In this document: one piece after another, positions 49,801 through 58,262 of the stretch | Numbering within the stretch: position 1 is the first letter of the stretch | Layout of the letters: every line of letters begins with the position of its first letter | From: Marinospirillum perlucidum | GTDB lineage: Bacteria > Pseudomonadota > Gammaproteobacteria > Pseudomonadales > Halomonadaceae | Assembly: GCF_003336805.1 (NCBI RefSeq) | Contig: NZ_QFWJ01000006.1 | Span: 1-64,000 of the forward strand | Reading direction: 5' to 3' | Length of the DNA: 64,000 nt | Notes under the pieces: generated by a model | Database searches by the model: none | What the model was told of the DNA's origin: nothing | What the model saw: only the letters and a program-made list of their open reading frames with translations | Program-made: the position numbers and the translations under genes

Positions 49801-49920
49801 ACAGTCGTGGTCGGCGGGATGATCTTTGCCAGTACCCTGGCCCTGGTCTTTGTTCCCCTGATCTACAAGCTGCTGGATGATCTGGCCAGCTGGAGAAAGA
49901 AAGAGGCCAGCCAGAGCTAA
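46801..49920 (+). CDS. RND multidrug efflux pump (HAE-1 type)
   Basis: The 1039-residue inner-membrane proton antiporter of AcrB type starts [21 protein letters not shown]. All expected parts are present: two large periplasmic loops, 12 transmembrane helices and the C-terminal conserved [12 protein letters not shown] lysine segment. In helix 4, the AcrB pair Asp407-Asp408 corresponds to Asp408-Asn409 here ([17 protein letters not shown]), so the second proton-relay Asp is Asn. Other positions look normal. Substrates cannot be read from sequence. Confidence 0.94.
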   Translation: MFRFFIDRPIFASVISIIILLAGAAAMRALPVEQYPKVAPPQIQVTANYPGASAEVLAEAVAAPLEQEINGVDDMLYMESTSTDAGSLSITLTFAMGTDPDQAAINVNNRVQSALPKLPQRVRSLGVRVQARSTDILLVAVLQSPDSSRDPLFISNYALLNVIDELVRLPGVGEASLFGAQDYAMRIWLRPDKLAQFDLTPADVAAALREQNAQFAAGQLGAEPAPEDQAFTFTVAAPGLLDSPAEFEEVILRSDLDGGTLRLGDVARVELGSQRYDLSATYNGSPAVPLAVYLQPGANALDTAERVRETLVNISERFPQGISYTIPYDTTEFVEISIQEVITTLLIAVALVVAVTFLFLQHFRATLIPVAAIPVSLIGTFAGMQVMGFSINLLTLFGLVLAIGIVVDNAIIVMENVERLIHEESMKAREASIETMKQVAGAVVSSTLVLVAVFAPVAFLEGLTGELYRQFAVTIAVSVVVSGIVALTLTPAMCALLLDKEPKEAAAPFRVFNRFFDWLTRGFVYLVSLLLRQKTLGVALFIGFILATGWLMQRLPNGLVPPEDQGVALVIGQLPPVSALPRTEAVRDQLANQLTQLPEVQEFTSIAGFDIIAGSLRTNALLGFANLTDWSERPREDQQAAAVARKIMGMGFGIQNANIFAFTPPPIQGLSLTGGVEGYLQIRGEATTEEIQAQASRIAQAANARPELTNARTTLNTNIPRYEAQLDREKAKALNVSLDQIFAAMQSTFGSMYVNDFSYLGRLWQVSLQSEGDFRSHPDDLRKVFVRSQTGELIPLSSLITLERSSGADIINRFNIYPAAKLMADPAPGYTSAQAKQALEEVAAELNQDGNSLLGWIGEAFQLDAAGNAGTAAFAMGLLAVFLILAAQYERWTLPLAVASAVPFGVLGGALFAWIKGFPNDIYFQVGLLVLIGLAAKNAILIVEFAAQNRKTGMSSTEAAITAARQRFRAIIMTALTFIIGTLPLVFATGAGAASRQEIGTVVVGGMIFASTLALVFVPLIYKLLDDLASWRKKEASQS

Positions 49921-49934
49921 AACCTCTGAGTAAC
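49919..49934. repeat. possible end remnant of the dispersed repeat
   Basis: AAAACCTCTGAGTAAC, immediately after the RND stop codon, matches the repeat end AAACCTCTGATTAAC with one mismatch. A short match that may be chance; its position at a gene 3' end agrees with the other copies. Confidence 0.3.
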
Positions 49935-49945
49935 ATCCAACCTCT

Positions 49946-49974
49946 AAAACCTGCCGCCTTGCGGCAGGTTTTTT
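49946..49974 (+). terminator. intrinsic terminator of the RND operon
   Basis: AAAACCTGCCGC (49946-49957), CTT loop, GCGGCAGGTTTT (49961-49972) plus further T residues. Strong 12-bp stem, 26 bases after the pump stop. The rest of the 49921-50262 gap holds only the lpxL terminator. Confidence 0.92.
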
Positions 49975-50117
49975 ATGCCTGCAAAGGGGCCGATCTCGGT
50001 GCAGCAAGAAAAACAAACCAGGCAGGTTTTGAAAGACCTGACTGACTCGCCAGCCTTGGCTGCTTTTCCCGACCGCCGCTCTTCCAGTGAACCTGAAGCC
50101 AGTTAGGGGCAGGCTAC

Positions 50118-50144
50118 AAAAAAGCCCGAACGCAGGTTCGGGCT
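50118..50144 (-). terminator. intrinsic terminator of tolC-lpxL
   Basis: AGCCCGAAC (50123-50131), GCAG loop, GTTCGGGCT (50136-50144). On the minus strand the stem is followed by six T residues, 120 bases past the lpxL stop. Confidence 0.85.
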
Positions 50145-50262
50145 CTTGCTAGGGAAAATACGGCTGCTTGCAGAAGGCCTGTCGGCGGGTGGATCTGCTC
50201 TAACGAGGAAAAGCCAGAACCCCAACTGCTCACCCTCAATCAATCGAAGGGCTGAAACAGGG

Positions 50263-51180
50263 CTAATAAAAGCTGGGGTCCTGAGGATCGGGACGCGTCT
50301 TGAAGCGCCGATGCATCCATAGATACTGCTCTGGATGGATACGAATCAATGTTTCGATCACCTGATTCACCTGGGTGGCATCAGCGACATCATCCCCACT
50401 GGGAAAATTCTCCAGGGGAGGCAGATATTCCAGGATATAGGTGTAATTATCCGGGTTACGATGAATGCGCAGGGGAAGAACCGGAGCTCCCGTCATCTTG
50501 GCGATGCGTGCTGTCATAGTAATGCTAGCGGCATTGACCCCGAAAAAGGGTGCGAAAACACTGACCTTGCGCCCGAAATCCTGATCAGGAGAATACCAGG
50601 CAGCATGCCCCTGCTTGATTCTGCGGACCAGGCCTTTCAAATCGCGATGCGGTGTCATCTGGTCAAAATGTTTTTGTCTTCCCTTGAGGATAAAGCGATC
50701 AAAAACCGGATTCTTGTGCGGCTTGTAGATGGCATCCACCTGATAGAAAAGACCATGCAGGGCACCGCCCAAATCCATCACGGAAAAGTGGATCCCAAGA
50801 ATTACAGCGCCCTTGCCTTCCGCCAGGGCCTGATCCAGATGCTCGCGGCCTTTAAAGGTGATTCGTGATGCCATGGAGCTGACATCCCGGGTGAGACCTG
50901 TAGCAATTTCCATCACCCCGATGCCATTGGCCAGGAAAGTCTCCTTGACCAGCTGCTTTTGTTCTTCAGGAGATTTTTCCGGAAAGGCCAGACGGATATT
51001 CACTTCGGTAAAGTGACGTCTTTCCCGGGCTACAGCCAGGGCCAGATAGCCCAGCCCCTTGCCCAAAAGGATTTTCAATTTCCAGGGAAGGCGGGCACAG
51101 ACATGCAAAACCCCGATTGCCAACCAGGTTGGCCAGAATCGGGGATGCAGAGGAGACTTCGGATATTTCTTTTTTGCCAT
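50263..51180 (-). CDS. lpxL: lipid A biosynthesis acyltransferase (LpxL/HtrB family)
   Basis: The 305-residue inner-membrane acyltransferase adds a secondary (usually lauroyl) chain to Kdo2-lipid A. HX4D catalytic motif HFSVMD near residue 129, downstream YKPHKNPVFDRFILKGR, PDQDFGRKVSVFAPFFG and the WMHRRFKTRP end are all typical. ATG 51180 overlaps the tolC stop (TAATG), so translation is coupled to tolC. LpxL and LpxP/LpxM cannot be distinguished without alignment. The coupling to tolC suggests co-regulation of the outer-membrane barrier with efflux. Confidence 0.9.
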   Translation of the reverse strand: MAKKKYPKSPLHPRFWPTWLAIGVLHVCARLPWKLKILLGKGLGYLALAVARERRHFTEVNIRLAFPEKSPEEQKQLVKETFLANGIGVMEIATGLTRDVSSMASRITFKGREHLDQALAEGKGAVILGIHFSVMDLGGALHGLFYQVDAIYKPHKNPVFDRFILKGRQKHFDQMTPHRDLKGLVRRIKQGHAAWYSPDQDFGRKVSVFAPFFGVNAASITMTARIAKMTGAPVLPLRIHRNPDNYTYILEYLPPLENFPSGDDVADATQVNQVIETLIRIHPEQYLWMHRRFKTRPDPQDPSFY

Positions 51181-52478
51181 TAACGACCTGCGAGTGAAAG
51201 CCAGTTATTCAGCTCCTGCAGATCGGCAACATCCAGTTGACCTGCAGCACGCTGCAAACGCAGGTAATTTACTACATAGTCATAGCGGGCTGCATCATAA
51301 TCGCGTTGCGCTGACCAAACCGCTCTTTCGGCATTGAGCACATCAACGATATTACGAGTACCGACTTCATAGCCGGAACGAGTCGCTTCCAGGGCGCTTT
51401 CAGCCGAGCGGATGGACTGCTGACGGGCCTGCACGGTCAAGACATTGGTGCTGACCTGGGTAAAGAGACTGCGCGTCTGCTGCAGAATCTGGCGGCGCGC
51501 CAGCTCGGCATTGTAGCGGGCTTCTTCCAGGCTGTAGCTACCTTCACGAATTTCCGCACTGGTACGACCACCACCGTAGATTTCCAGGCTGCCCTGAATG
51601 CCCAGCGTCAGCTGATTATCACCGCCATAGCGGTTTTGGACATCACTGTCCTGGGAGTAGGTACCAAACAGAGAAAGAGTTGGCAGGTGGCGTGAACGCC
51701 GCGAGCTCAGATTCTTGTTGGCTGCTTCCAGGCCCGCACGGGCAGCGGCCAGATTCAGGCTGGATTCCAGTGCCGTATCCACCCAGGCCTGACGGTCATT
51801 AGGGATCGGATTGCTGATGGGCATGTCTTCGCTCAGGGTAGCCACCTGAGGATAACGCTGGTTGGTAATCTGCTCCAGGCCTTCATAGCTGATCATCAGG
51901 GCACCCTCAGCACCCAGGCGGGCGGCCTTGACCGAGTCATAAGCAGCCTGGGCTTCCAATACATCGGTAATCGCGATCAGACCCACTTCATGCTGCTCGC
52001 GCACCTGCTCCAGCTGTCGTTGAATGGCACGTTCTTCAGCTTGCAGGCTGCGCAGATTGTCTTCAGCACGCAGGGCTTCAAAATAGGCTTCAGCCACTCT
52101 AAGCAACAAACCCTGTTCAGCATCACGGTATTGAGCTTCCACAGCAGCAAAACTGCTGTCGGCGGCCTGGCGGCCATACCAGGCTTCAGCATTGAAAAGG
52201 GCCTGGTTGGCAGAAAGGGTAACATTCAGGTTTTCCGAGGTTTCCGGTGCGCCATCCATATCGGTCTGAGAGAAGGTACCTGAAGCCTCTACCTGGGGCA
52301 GAAGATAGGATGTTGCCTGGCTGATCTGTGCCTTGGCCTGTTCCAGGCGGGCTTTTTCAATGGCCAGCTCGGCATCCTCCTGCACAGCATCCTGGTAGAC
52401 CTCCAGAAGATCCGCTGCCTGGAGAGCCGGAGTCAAAGCCCAAGTCAGTAAACCAACCATCAAATGTTTGCGGTACAT
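51180..52478 (-). CDS. tolC: TolC-family outer-membrane channel
   Basis: The 432-residue outer-membrane protein forms the exit duct for tripartite pumps and type I secretion. Signal peptide to about residue 21 (ALQA before ADLLEVYQDA), then two tandem OEP repeats with coiled-coil helices (ELAIEKARLEQAKAQISQAT; AARAGLEAANKNLSSRRSRH) and strands such as LPTLSLFGTYSQDSD. TolC type (TIGR01844), not OprM lipoprotein type: no lipobox Cys. Start ATG 52478 (AAGGG upstream); a GTG three codons earlier is also open. Confidence 0.92.
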   Translation of the reverse strand: MYRKHLMVGLLTWALTPALQAADLLEVYQDAVQEDAELAIEKARLEQAKAQISQATSYLLPQVEASGTFSQTDMDGAPETSENLNVTLSANQALFNAEAWYGRQAADSSFAAVEAQYRDAEQGLLLRVAEAYFEALRAEDNLRSLQAEERAIQRQLEQVREQHEVGLIAITDVLEAQAAYDSVKAARLGAEGALMISYEGLEQITNQRYPQVATLSEDMPISNPIPNDRQAWVDTALESSLNLAAARAGLEAANKNLSSRRSRHLPTLSLFGTYSQDSDVQNRYGGDNQLTLGIQGSLEIYGGGRTSAEIREGSYSLEEARYNAELARRQILQQTRSLFTQVSTNVLTVQARQQSIRSAESALEATRSGYEVGTRNIVDVLNAERAVWSAQRDYDAARYDYVVNYLRLQRAAGQLDVADLQELNNWLSLAGR

Positions 52479-52536
52479 GAAATCCACCCTTCATCGGCAC
52501 TTGTTAAGGTCAGGTTCGGATTCACGATCAACCCGA

Positions 52537-52561
52537 CCAGCAGTTTAGACTTGCTAGTCTA
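52537..52561 (-). promoter_or_regulatory. operator-promoter box of tolC, shared with the RND operon
   Basis: On the minus strand CAAGTCTAAACTGCTGG (52537-52553) matches the RND box CAAGTCTAAACTTGCTGG with a single one-base gap. Overlapping it, TAGACT-N4-AGTCTA (52546-52561) is a perfect inverted repeat. The orientation relative to each gene is the same. It lies about 60 bases before the tolC ATG. Confidence 0.6.
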
Positions 52562-52604
52562 TCTCAAACCTACCAGTCCGTCTAGTTTTGAATTATCTAA
52601 TATA

Positions 52605-53390
52605 TCATCCGGGCAACTGACTTTCACCCTGGCTTAAAAGACTGCCGGTCAACTGGCCTTGCAGCTCCTTGTTGAACTTCTCTGCAGACAGCATATGCCG
52701 ATACATCAGGTCACGCACTTCAGCCTCATCCTCGGCCCGGTAGGCCTTGAGCAGCCGCCGATGGTAATCCAGGTTCTCCTGGGAAAATTCCACCTGCTCA
52801 GGTAGATGCACCTTCTGGAAGATCACCAGGTCCTTGATCAAATCGTTAAGAAAACGCCCGATAAAGGCCAACAAGGGGTCCGGACAACGCTCGGCGAGAA
52901 GATTATGGAAATCCAGTTCCGCGATTCTCTGCTCCAACCTTTCCTCAAAATCCGCCGGTGCCTGGGCACAACGCTCGGTCAGCTCTTCCATCAGCTGCAA
53001 ATCTTCCGGGGTCAGCCTCCCCACCACCAACGCAGCCAATTCCGGCTCCACCAGTTTACGCAGTCGATAAATATCCGGACCGGTCGGATGCTGAAAATGA
53101 AGATAATTACGTAGCAGTTGGGAAGCCAGGGGGTAGGGAACCTGAGCCAGGGTTGCGCCTCCCTTGGGGCCGGTTTTCAGCCGAATAAGGCCCTGTACTT
53201 CCAGCGCTTTAAGTGCCTCTCTGACCGTTCCCTTGGAACATTCAAAGAGTTCCATCAGAGCCTTTTCATTGGGCAAACGATCACCCGGCTGAATATCCTT
53301 CACCACCACCCAGCGCTTGACGGCCTCAACGATCTGGTCGGAACGCTTCATCTTGCGGGGAGAACTCAAACCTTCAAAATGCGTATTCAT
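52605..53390 (-). CDS. GntR/FadR-family transcriptional regulator (FCD domain)
   Basis: The 261-residue regulator has an N-terminal winged HTH (about 18-85; GDRLPNEKALMELFECSKGTVREALKALEVQGLI) and a helical FCD ligand domain (about 105-240). The metal/ligand residues lie in RKLVEPELAALV, ELDFHNLLAERC and YHRRLLKAYRAEDEAEV. The FCD group senses carboxylic acids. No clear target; the unknown gene at 53533 and gcdH lie divergently beside it. ATG 53390 is the best start, with a weak ribosome site. Confidence 0.88.
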   Translation of the reverse strand: MNTHFEGLSSPRKMKRSDQIVEAVKRWVVVKDIQPGDRLPNEKALMELFECSKGTVREALKALEVQGLIRLKTGPKGGATLAQVPYPLASQLLRNYLHFQHPTGPDIYRLRKLVEPELAALVVGRLTPEDLQLMEELTERCAQAPADFEERLEQRIAELDFHNLLAERCPDPLLAFIGRFLNDLIKDLVIFQKVHLPEQVEFSQENLDYHRRLLKAYRAEDEAEVRDLMYRHMLSAEKFNKELQGQLTGSLLSQGESQLPG

Positions 53391-53532
53391 GAATTCACCG
53401 AGAGCTTAAAATCACAATTATACCGATAAATTAAAAGGCTTGCTAAAAGCCTACCCCCTCTTAAGTTGTAGTGTTAAGTCTTGATTACCCCGCAGACTTC
53501 GATTAATTTTTATTCTTTTTACGGAGAAGATC

Positions 53533-54090
53533 ATGGAACGTCAGTATATGACCCTGGGCTATTATTCCGGCTTTGATGACTTTTTTAAGGCCAAGCTGGA
53601 AGTCATGGACATCGATCAGCAGCATGTCTGGGGTGATACCAAGACGATTCGTGCCCTGGTCAAGGAACAAGCGCTTCAAGATGAAAATGACCTTGAAGGC
53701 TTGGCCGAACACCTTCGGGACAAGGGAATTCTCCATTTCACCGGCCATCTGCTCAGCGGCCAGACACTGGATCTGGCTTTGCGCCACTTCCACACCATCG
53801 AAATTCCCCTGCGCGAAGATGAAAAACGCTTTGCCACCGCCTGGACCACCATCAACAAACTGGATGCCACCCGAGGCGGCAAACTCAAACGCCAAGTCAA
53901 ACTGCCCATCGGTGTTTTTGATGAGGGCACACCTGTCAGTGAGCTGCTGCTGGGACTCAAACCCGCCTTCCCGCTGTTTGATATTGAAATGGCCATGGAA
54001 GAAGGTGTGAACAAGATGCTGCTGGTCCGGCGCGAAGATAACCTCAACACGACCCGTCAGGGTGAGGCTGTTTCCACTTCCCAAGCCTGA
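53533..54090 (+). CDS. hypothetical protein
   Basis: I do not recognise this 185-residue cytoplasmic protein. ATG 53533 has ACGGAG 8 bases upstream. No signal peptide or membrane helix; mixed alpha/beta with a Tyr/Phe-rich start (RQYMTLGYYSGFDDFFKAKLEVM), and the segments HFTGHLLSGQTLDLALRHFHTIEIPLR and GGKLKRQVKLPIGVFDEGTPV. Codon use is like that of its neighbours. Divergent from the GntR gene and followed by a hairpin (about 54182-54200) before gcdH. Confidence 0.6.
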   Translation: MERQYMTLGYYSGFDDFFKAKLEVMDIDQQHVWGDTKTIRALVKEQALQDENDLEGLAEHLRDKGILHFTGHLLSGQTLDLALRHFHTIEIPLREDEKRFATAWTTINKLDATRGGKLKRQVKLPIGVFDEGTPVSELLLGLKPAFPLFDIEMAMEEGVNKMLLVRREDNLNTTRQGEAVSTSQA

Positions 54091-54216
54091 TAGCTTCTCC
54101 TGCCTTTGCCAGTGCAGGCCCGAACTCCGCTGGCATTTTCTCCCCCACCCAGCCTTTTTGCATACAGATTCCTGTAGGCAGCTGAGCTTTTTGTGCTCAG
54201 GACTTGCTTTTTCCTA

Positions 54217-54230
54217 TTTATTATAATAAA
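54217..54230. promoter_or_regulatory. 14-bp AT palindrome upstream of gcdH
   Basis: TTTATTATAATAAA is a perfect palindrome 49-62 bases before the gcdH start, overlapping a TATAAT (54222-54227). It may be both a -10 region and an operator. No -35 is well placed, so it is a weak call. Confidence 0.35.
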
Positions 54231-54278
54231 TCTATAGTAAGACTGACATTCACACGCTGAACCTGAGGTATGCAAACG

Positions 54279-55457
54279 ATGACTTCTTTCCAATGGCAAG
54301 ACCCTTTTTTGCTTGAGCAACAACTGACCGAAGACGAACGCCAGGTCAGGGATGCCGCCGCGTCCTATTGCCAGGACAAGCTGCAGCCGCGGGTACTGAC
54401 AGCCTTTAGGGAAGAACGTTTTGACCGGGACATCCTGTCGGAAATGGGTGAAATGGGGCTTCTGGGTTGTACCGTAGCTGAAGAATACGGTGGTGCTGGC
54501 ATGGGGCATGTCGCCTATGGTTTGATCGCCCGGGAAGTGGAACGCGTGGATTCCGGCTACCGCTCAGCCATGAGCGTGCAATCCTCTCTGGTCATGCATC
54601 CCATTGAAGCCTACGGCAGTGAAGAGCAAAAACAGAAATACCTGCCCGGGCTGGCCTCAGGCGAGCTGGTCGGCTGTTTCGGCCTGACTGAACCCAATGC
54701 CGGCTCCGATCCCGGCAGCATGGGCACCCGTGCGGAAAAAACCGAAGGCGGCTACCTGCTGACCGGCCAGAAGATGTGGATCACCAACAGCCCCATTGCT
54801 GACCTGGCCATCGTCTGGGCCAAATCCGAAGCCCATGATGGCAAGATCAAAGGCTTTATTGTGGAAAAGGGCACGCCCGGCTTTAGCGCTCCCAAAATCG
54901 AAGGCAAGCTGTCTCTGCGCGCTTCCATCACCGGTGAGCTGGTGATGGACAAGGCGTTTGTTCCCGAAGAAAACCTCCTACCCAATGTCAGCGGCCTCAA
55001 AGGACCTTTTGGCTGTCTGAACAAGGCTCGTTACGGCATTGCCTGGGGAGCCCTGGGCGCTGCCGAATTCTGCTGGCATGCTGCCCGCCAGTACACCCTG
55101 GATCGCAAACAGTTTGGTCGTCCTCTAGCCCAGACTCAGTTGGTGCAACTCAAGCTGGCCAACATGCAAACCGAAATCGCACTGGGCCTTCAGGCTGCAC
55201 TTCAGGTAGGACGCCTGATGGATAGTGGTAACTGGTCACCAGAAATGGTTTCCCTGATCAAGCGCAATAACTGTGGCAAGTCCCTGGATGTAGCCCGTCA
55301 GGCCAGGGACATGCACGGCGGCAATGGTATTTCCGATGAATATGGCGTCATCCGTCACATGGTCAACCTGGAAACCGTCAATACCTATGAAGGCACCCAC
55401 GATGTTCACGCCCTGATTCTGGGACGGGCGCAAACAGGCCTTCAGGCTTTCTTCTAA
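54279..55457 (+). CDS. gcdH: glutaryl-CoA dehydrogenase
   Basis: FAD acyl-CoA dehydrogenase that oxidises and decarboxylates glutaryl-CoA to crotonyl-CoA, in lysine, tryptophan and glutarate degradation. 392 residues from ATG 54279 ([16 protein letters not shown] ten bases upstream), or 395 from an ATG nine bases earlier that is too near the ribosome site. N-terminal helical domain, [16 protein letters not shown] beta-domain signature, and C-terminal catalytic Glu near residue 371 in [20 protein letters not shown]. These fit GcdH and not butyryl-CoA dehydrogenase. Confidence 0.95.
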   Translation: MTSFQWQDPFLLEQQLTEDERQVRDAAASYCQDKLQPRVLTAFREERFDRDILSEMGEMGLLGCTVAEEYGGAGMGHVAYGLIAREVERVDSGYRSAMSVQSSLVMHPIEAYGSEEQKQKYLPGLASGELVGCFGLTEPNAGSDPGSMGTRAEKTEGGYLLTGQKMWITNSPIADLAIVWAKSEAHDGKIKGFIVEKGTPGFSAPKIEGKLSLRASITGELVMDKAFVPEENLLPNVSGLKGPFGCLNKARYGIAWGALGAAEFCWHAARQYTLDRKQFGRPLAQTQLVQLKLANMQTEIALGLQAALQVGRLMDSGNWSPEMVSLIKRNNCGKSLDVARQARDMHGGNGISDEYGVIRHMVNLETVNTYEGTHDVHALILGRAQTGLQAFF

Positions 55458-55472
55458 GCACTACCCCCCTTG

Positions 55473-55499
55473 AGCTGCCCTTACAGGGCAGCTTTTTTC
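55473..55499 (+). terminator. intrinsic terminator between gcdH and the CoA-transferase gene
   Basis: AGCTGCCC (55473-55480), TTACA, GGGCAGCT (55486-55493) and six T residues. It stands 16 bases past the gcdH stop and 21 bases before the next ATG, so the CoA-transferase is expressed by partial read-through or its own promoter. Confidence 0.85.
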
Positions 55500-55520
55500 T
55501 GCAATCTGGAGGAAGCAGCA

Positions 55521-56708
55521 ATGCCGGCCAAACCGCTGGAAGGTATTCGTATTCTTGATCTTTCCCGTATTCTTGCTGGCCCCTGGTGTACCCAGCAGCT
55601 GGCCGATCTCGGTGCCGAAGTCATCAAGATTGAACGCCCGGAAAAAGGTGATGATACCCGCCACTGGGGGCCGCCCTGGCTGAAGAACAGTGAAGAGGCC
55701 GCCTACTACCTGTCCTGCAACCGGGGCAAGAAATCCGTCACCCTGGATATTGCCAGCCAGGAAGGACAAGAAACCCTGATCGCCCTGCTGGAGCACTGTG
55801 ATGTGTTGGTGGAAAACTTCAAAGTGGGTGGTCTCAAAAAATACGGCCTGGATGCCGCCAGCCTACGCCAGCAGTTTCCGCAACTGATTTATTGTTCGAT
55901 CACCGGTTTCGGCCAGGATGGCCCCTACGCTCAAAGAGCCGGTTACGATTTCATGATCCAGGCCATGGGGGGCGTCATGAGCCTGACCGGCCTGCCCGAT
56001 GACCAGCCTGGCGGTGGCCCCGTTAAAATTGGTGTCGCCTTTGCTGATGTCTTTACCGGCATGTATGCCAGCAATGCCATTCTCGCGGCCCTGTTTCAGC
56101 GCCAGCAAACGGGAGAAGGCACTCATATCGATCTATCCCTGCTGGATGTCCAGGTGGGTGTTCTGGCCAACCAGGGGCTCAACTACCTGACTTCCGGTCA
56201 GGTCCCCCAGCGTCTGGGCAATGCCCACCCCAATATCGTCCCCTACCAGGCCTTTGCCACCCAGGACGGACACATGATTCTGGCTGTGGGCAATGATGGT
56301 CAGTTCCAGCGTTTCTGTCAGGAAGCCGGCTGTCCGGAGCTGGCCGAAGATCCCCGCTTTAGCAGTAACCGAAGCAGAGTGGCCAACCGACAGGAACTCA
56401 TCGATCTGCTGCTTCCTTTGCTTAAAAGCCGTAAAACCCAGGAATGGCTGGATGCCTTGGAGCCGTTGGGTGTTCCTTCAGGCCCGATCAATAACCTGGA
56501 AGAGGTTTTTGCTGATCCCCAGGTGCAACACCGAGGTATGGCCATCACCCGCCCCCACCCCCAGGCAGGCGAAGTCAGCCTGATCGGCAACCCCATTCGT
56601 TTTGATGGCGAAAACCTTAATGCAGCCACAGCACCTCCCCTCTTGGGTGAACATACCCAAGCAGTGCTCAGCGAATTATTAGGTAAAGGCCAGAAAACCT
56701 CTGATTAA
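55521..56708 (+). CDS. CaiB/BaiF family CoA-transferase (class III)
   Basis: The 395-residue cytoplasmic enzyme starts at ATG 55521 with GGAGG 9 bases upstream; the longer open frame runs through the terminator. N-terminal GIRILDLSRILAGPWCTQQLADLGAEVIKIERP, CNRGKKSVTLDI near residue 75 and the catalytic Asp region around DFMIQAMGGVMSLTGLPD near 150. Position next to gcdH favours succinyl-CoA:glutarate CoA-transferase, as in human SUGCT. The last codons and the stop lie in a repeat end. Confidence 0.85.
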   Translation: MPAKPLEGIRILDLSRILAGPWCTQQLADLGAEVIKIERPEKGDDTRHWGPPWLKNSEEAAYYLSCNRGKKSVTLDIASQEGQETLIALLEHCDVLVENFKVGGLKKYGLDAASLRQQFPQLIYCSITGFGQDGPYAQRAGYDFMIQAMGGVMSLTGLPDDQPGGGPVKIGVAFADVFTGMYASNAILAALFQRQQTGEGTHIDLSLLDVQVGVLANQGLNYLTSGQVPQRLGNAHPNIVPYQAFATQDGHMILAVGNDGQFQRFCQEAGCPELAEDPRFSSNRSRVANRQELIDLLLPLLKSRKTQEWLDALEPLGVPSGPINNLEEVFADPQVQHRGMAITRPHPQAGEVSLIGNPIRFDGENLNAATAPPLLGEHTQAVLSELLGKGQKTSD

Positions 56709-56710
56709 CG
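56695..56710. repeat. end remnant of the dispersed repeat, supplying a stop codon
   Basis: AAACCTCTGATTAACG matches the end of the MITE-like repeat exactly over 13 bases. Its TAA is the stop codon of the CoA-transferase gene, and the last residues K-T-S-D fall within it. The internal and other end of the element are absent. Confidence 0.6.
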
Positions 56711-56770
56711 ACCAGGCTTGGTGAGGCTGCGCTGACCAGAGCTTTCCAATCCACCTTTGATAAAGAAAAA

Positions 56771-56797
56771 AAAATCCCCCGGCTAGCGGGGGATTTT
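56771..56797. terminator. bidirectional terminator between the CoA-transferase and gabT
   Basis: AAAATCCCCC (56771-56780), seven-base loop, GGGGGATTTT (56788-56797), with A and T runs on both sides. It serves two convergent genes. Confidence 0.9.
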
Positions 56798-56839
56798 CCA
56801 TTCAGCCGGAATACTGGCCCGACTTTGCAAAGACCCGGA

Positions 56840-58114
56840 TCAGGTCAGCTCAGCCATGCATTCACGCAGGATTTTCAGGCCCTGGTTAAGCTGTTCATCA
56901 GGTACCGTCAGAGGCACCAGGATTCTGACCACGTTGCCGTAAAGACCACAAGACAGCAGAATCAGACCCTTTTCGCGTGCCTTGGCCAGAATCTTGCCCG
57001 GCATTTCACTATCGGGTTTGCCTTCAGGGGTAAAGAATTCCATGGCCACCATGGCACCCAGACCGCGCACATCACCAATACCGGAATAGTCTTTGGCGAG
57101 CTCTTTAAGCTCGCGGGTCAGGGTTTCACCCACCTGCTTGCTGCGCTCCAGCAGCTTTTCTTCTTCAAAAGCCTGGAATACGCCCAGGGCAGCAGCACAA
57201 GCGATGGGGCTACCACCATAGGTACCACCCAGGCCACCGGGAGCAATGGAATCCATAATATCGGCTTTACCCACAATACCGGAAAGAGGGAAGCCACCGG
57301 CAATGGATTTGGCAAAGGTACTGATATCCGGCTCGACGCCCATTTGCTCCATGGCAAAGAAGGTTCCGGTACGACCGGCACCGGTTTGTACTTCATCAGC
57401 AATCAGGACAATGCCATGCTTGTCGCAAAGCTCGCGAAGTGCCGCCATGAATTCTTTGGGGGCCACATAAAAACCGCCTTCACCCTGAACAGGTTCAAGA
57501 ATAATAGCGGCAATATCCTGGGGTTCGGCATCAAACTTGAAAATCCGCTCCACCGAGGCCAGAGCATCTTCGGTGGAAATACCGTGAAGCTCACAAGGAT
57601 ACTGGGCGCGGAAAACATCACCCGGCATCAAACCCATACCTGAAGCGTAGGGAGCCACTTTACCGTTCAGAGCCAGAGTGGCCAGGGTACGCCCATGATA
57701 GGCTGCGCCAAAGGCGATCACACCGGTACGACCGGTATGAGCACGAGCCACCTTGACGGCATTTTCCACGGCTTCAGCACCCGAGGTAAACAGAGCTGTT
57801 TTCTTGGGAGTAGAACCGACGGCCAGTTGATTGACCTTTTCGCAGACATCCACATAGGGCTCATAACCCATCACCATAAAACAGGTGTGGGAGAGTTTAT
57901 CCAGCTGCTCGCTAACGGCTGCCTTGACCTTGGGATGCAGGTGGCCGGTGTTGAGTACTGCGATGCCCCCGGCAAAATCAATATATTCACGCCCTTCGAC
58001 ATCCGTCACGGTAGAATTTTCAGCTGAATCCAGGAAAATAGGATGCACCAGACCCACGCCCGCTGCGACCGCCTGGTTTTTACGCTCAATCAAAGCTTCA
58101 TTGGTTTTGCTCAT
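56840..58114 (-). CDS. gabT: 4-aminobutyrate--2-oxoglutarate transaminase
   Basis: PLP enzyme that moves the amino group of GABA (or 5-aminovalerate) to 2-oxoglutarate. 424 residues from ATG 58114 (GGAG eight bases upstream). The N-terminal HPIFLDSAENSTVTDVEGREYIDFAGGIAVLNTGH, GAAYHGRTLATLALNGK near 140 and the PLP-lysine segment TFAKSIAGGFPLSG near 265 match GabT. It is the last gene downstream of the Pot-like importer, 148 bases away. A succinate-semialdehyde dehydrogenase (gabD) is not in the window. Confidence 0.94.
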   Translation of the reverse strand: MSKTNEALIERKNQAVAAGVGLVHPIFLDSAENSTVTDVEGREYIDFAGGIAVLNTGHLHPKVKAAVSEQLDKLSHTCFMVMGYEPYVDVCEKVNQLAVGSTPKKTALFTSGAEAVENAVKVARAHTGRTGVIAFGAAYHGRTLATLALNGKVAPYASGMGLMPGDVFRAQYPCELHGISTEDALASVERIFKFDAEPQDIAAIILEPVQGEGGFYVAPKEFMAALRELCDKHGIVLIADEVQTGAGRTGTFFAMEQMGVEPDISTFAKSIAGGFPLSGIVGKADIMDSIAPGGLGGTYGGSPIACAAALGVFQAFEEEKLLERSKQVGETLTRELKELAKDYSGIGDVRGLGAMVAMEFFTPEGKPDSEMPGKILAKAREKGLILLSCGLYGNVVRILVPLTVPDEQLNQGLKILRECMAELT

Positions 58115-58262
58115 TTCCACTACTCCACTCGGGCAATTAACAGACACTCTCTGTCTGGATGTTAAATACGGCTAGTCCTTTTTGGGCAGCTGCCCCGGGG
58201 AGAAAAATACCCGGGTTCCAAGAAGGTAGCACCTAAAGCAGGCGGATTGCCACCTGCAAAAA

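Noticed and set aside
48532-50016. A 494-codon minus-strand open frame in the RND gene
   Set aside because: Antisense shadow of a conserved pump; Gly/Gln-rich composition typical of such shadows.
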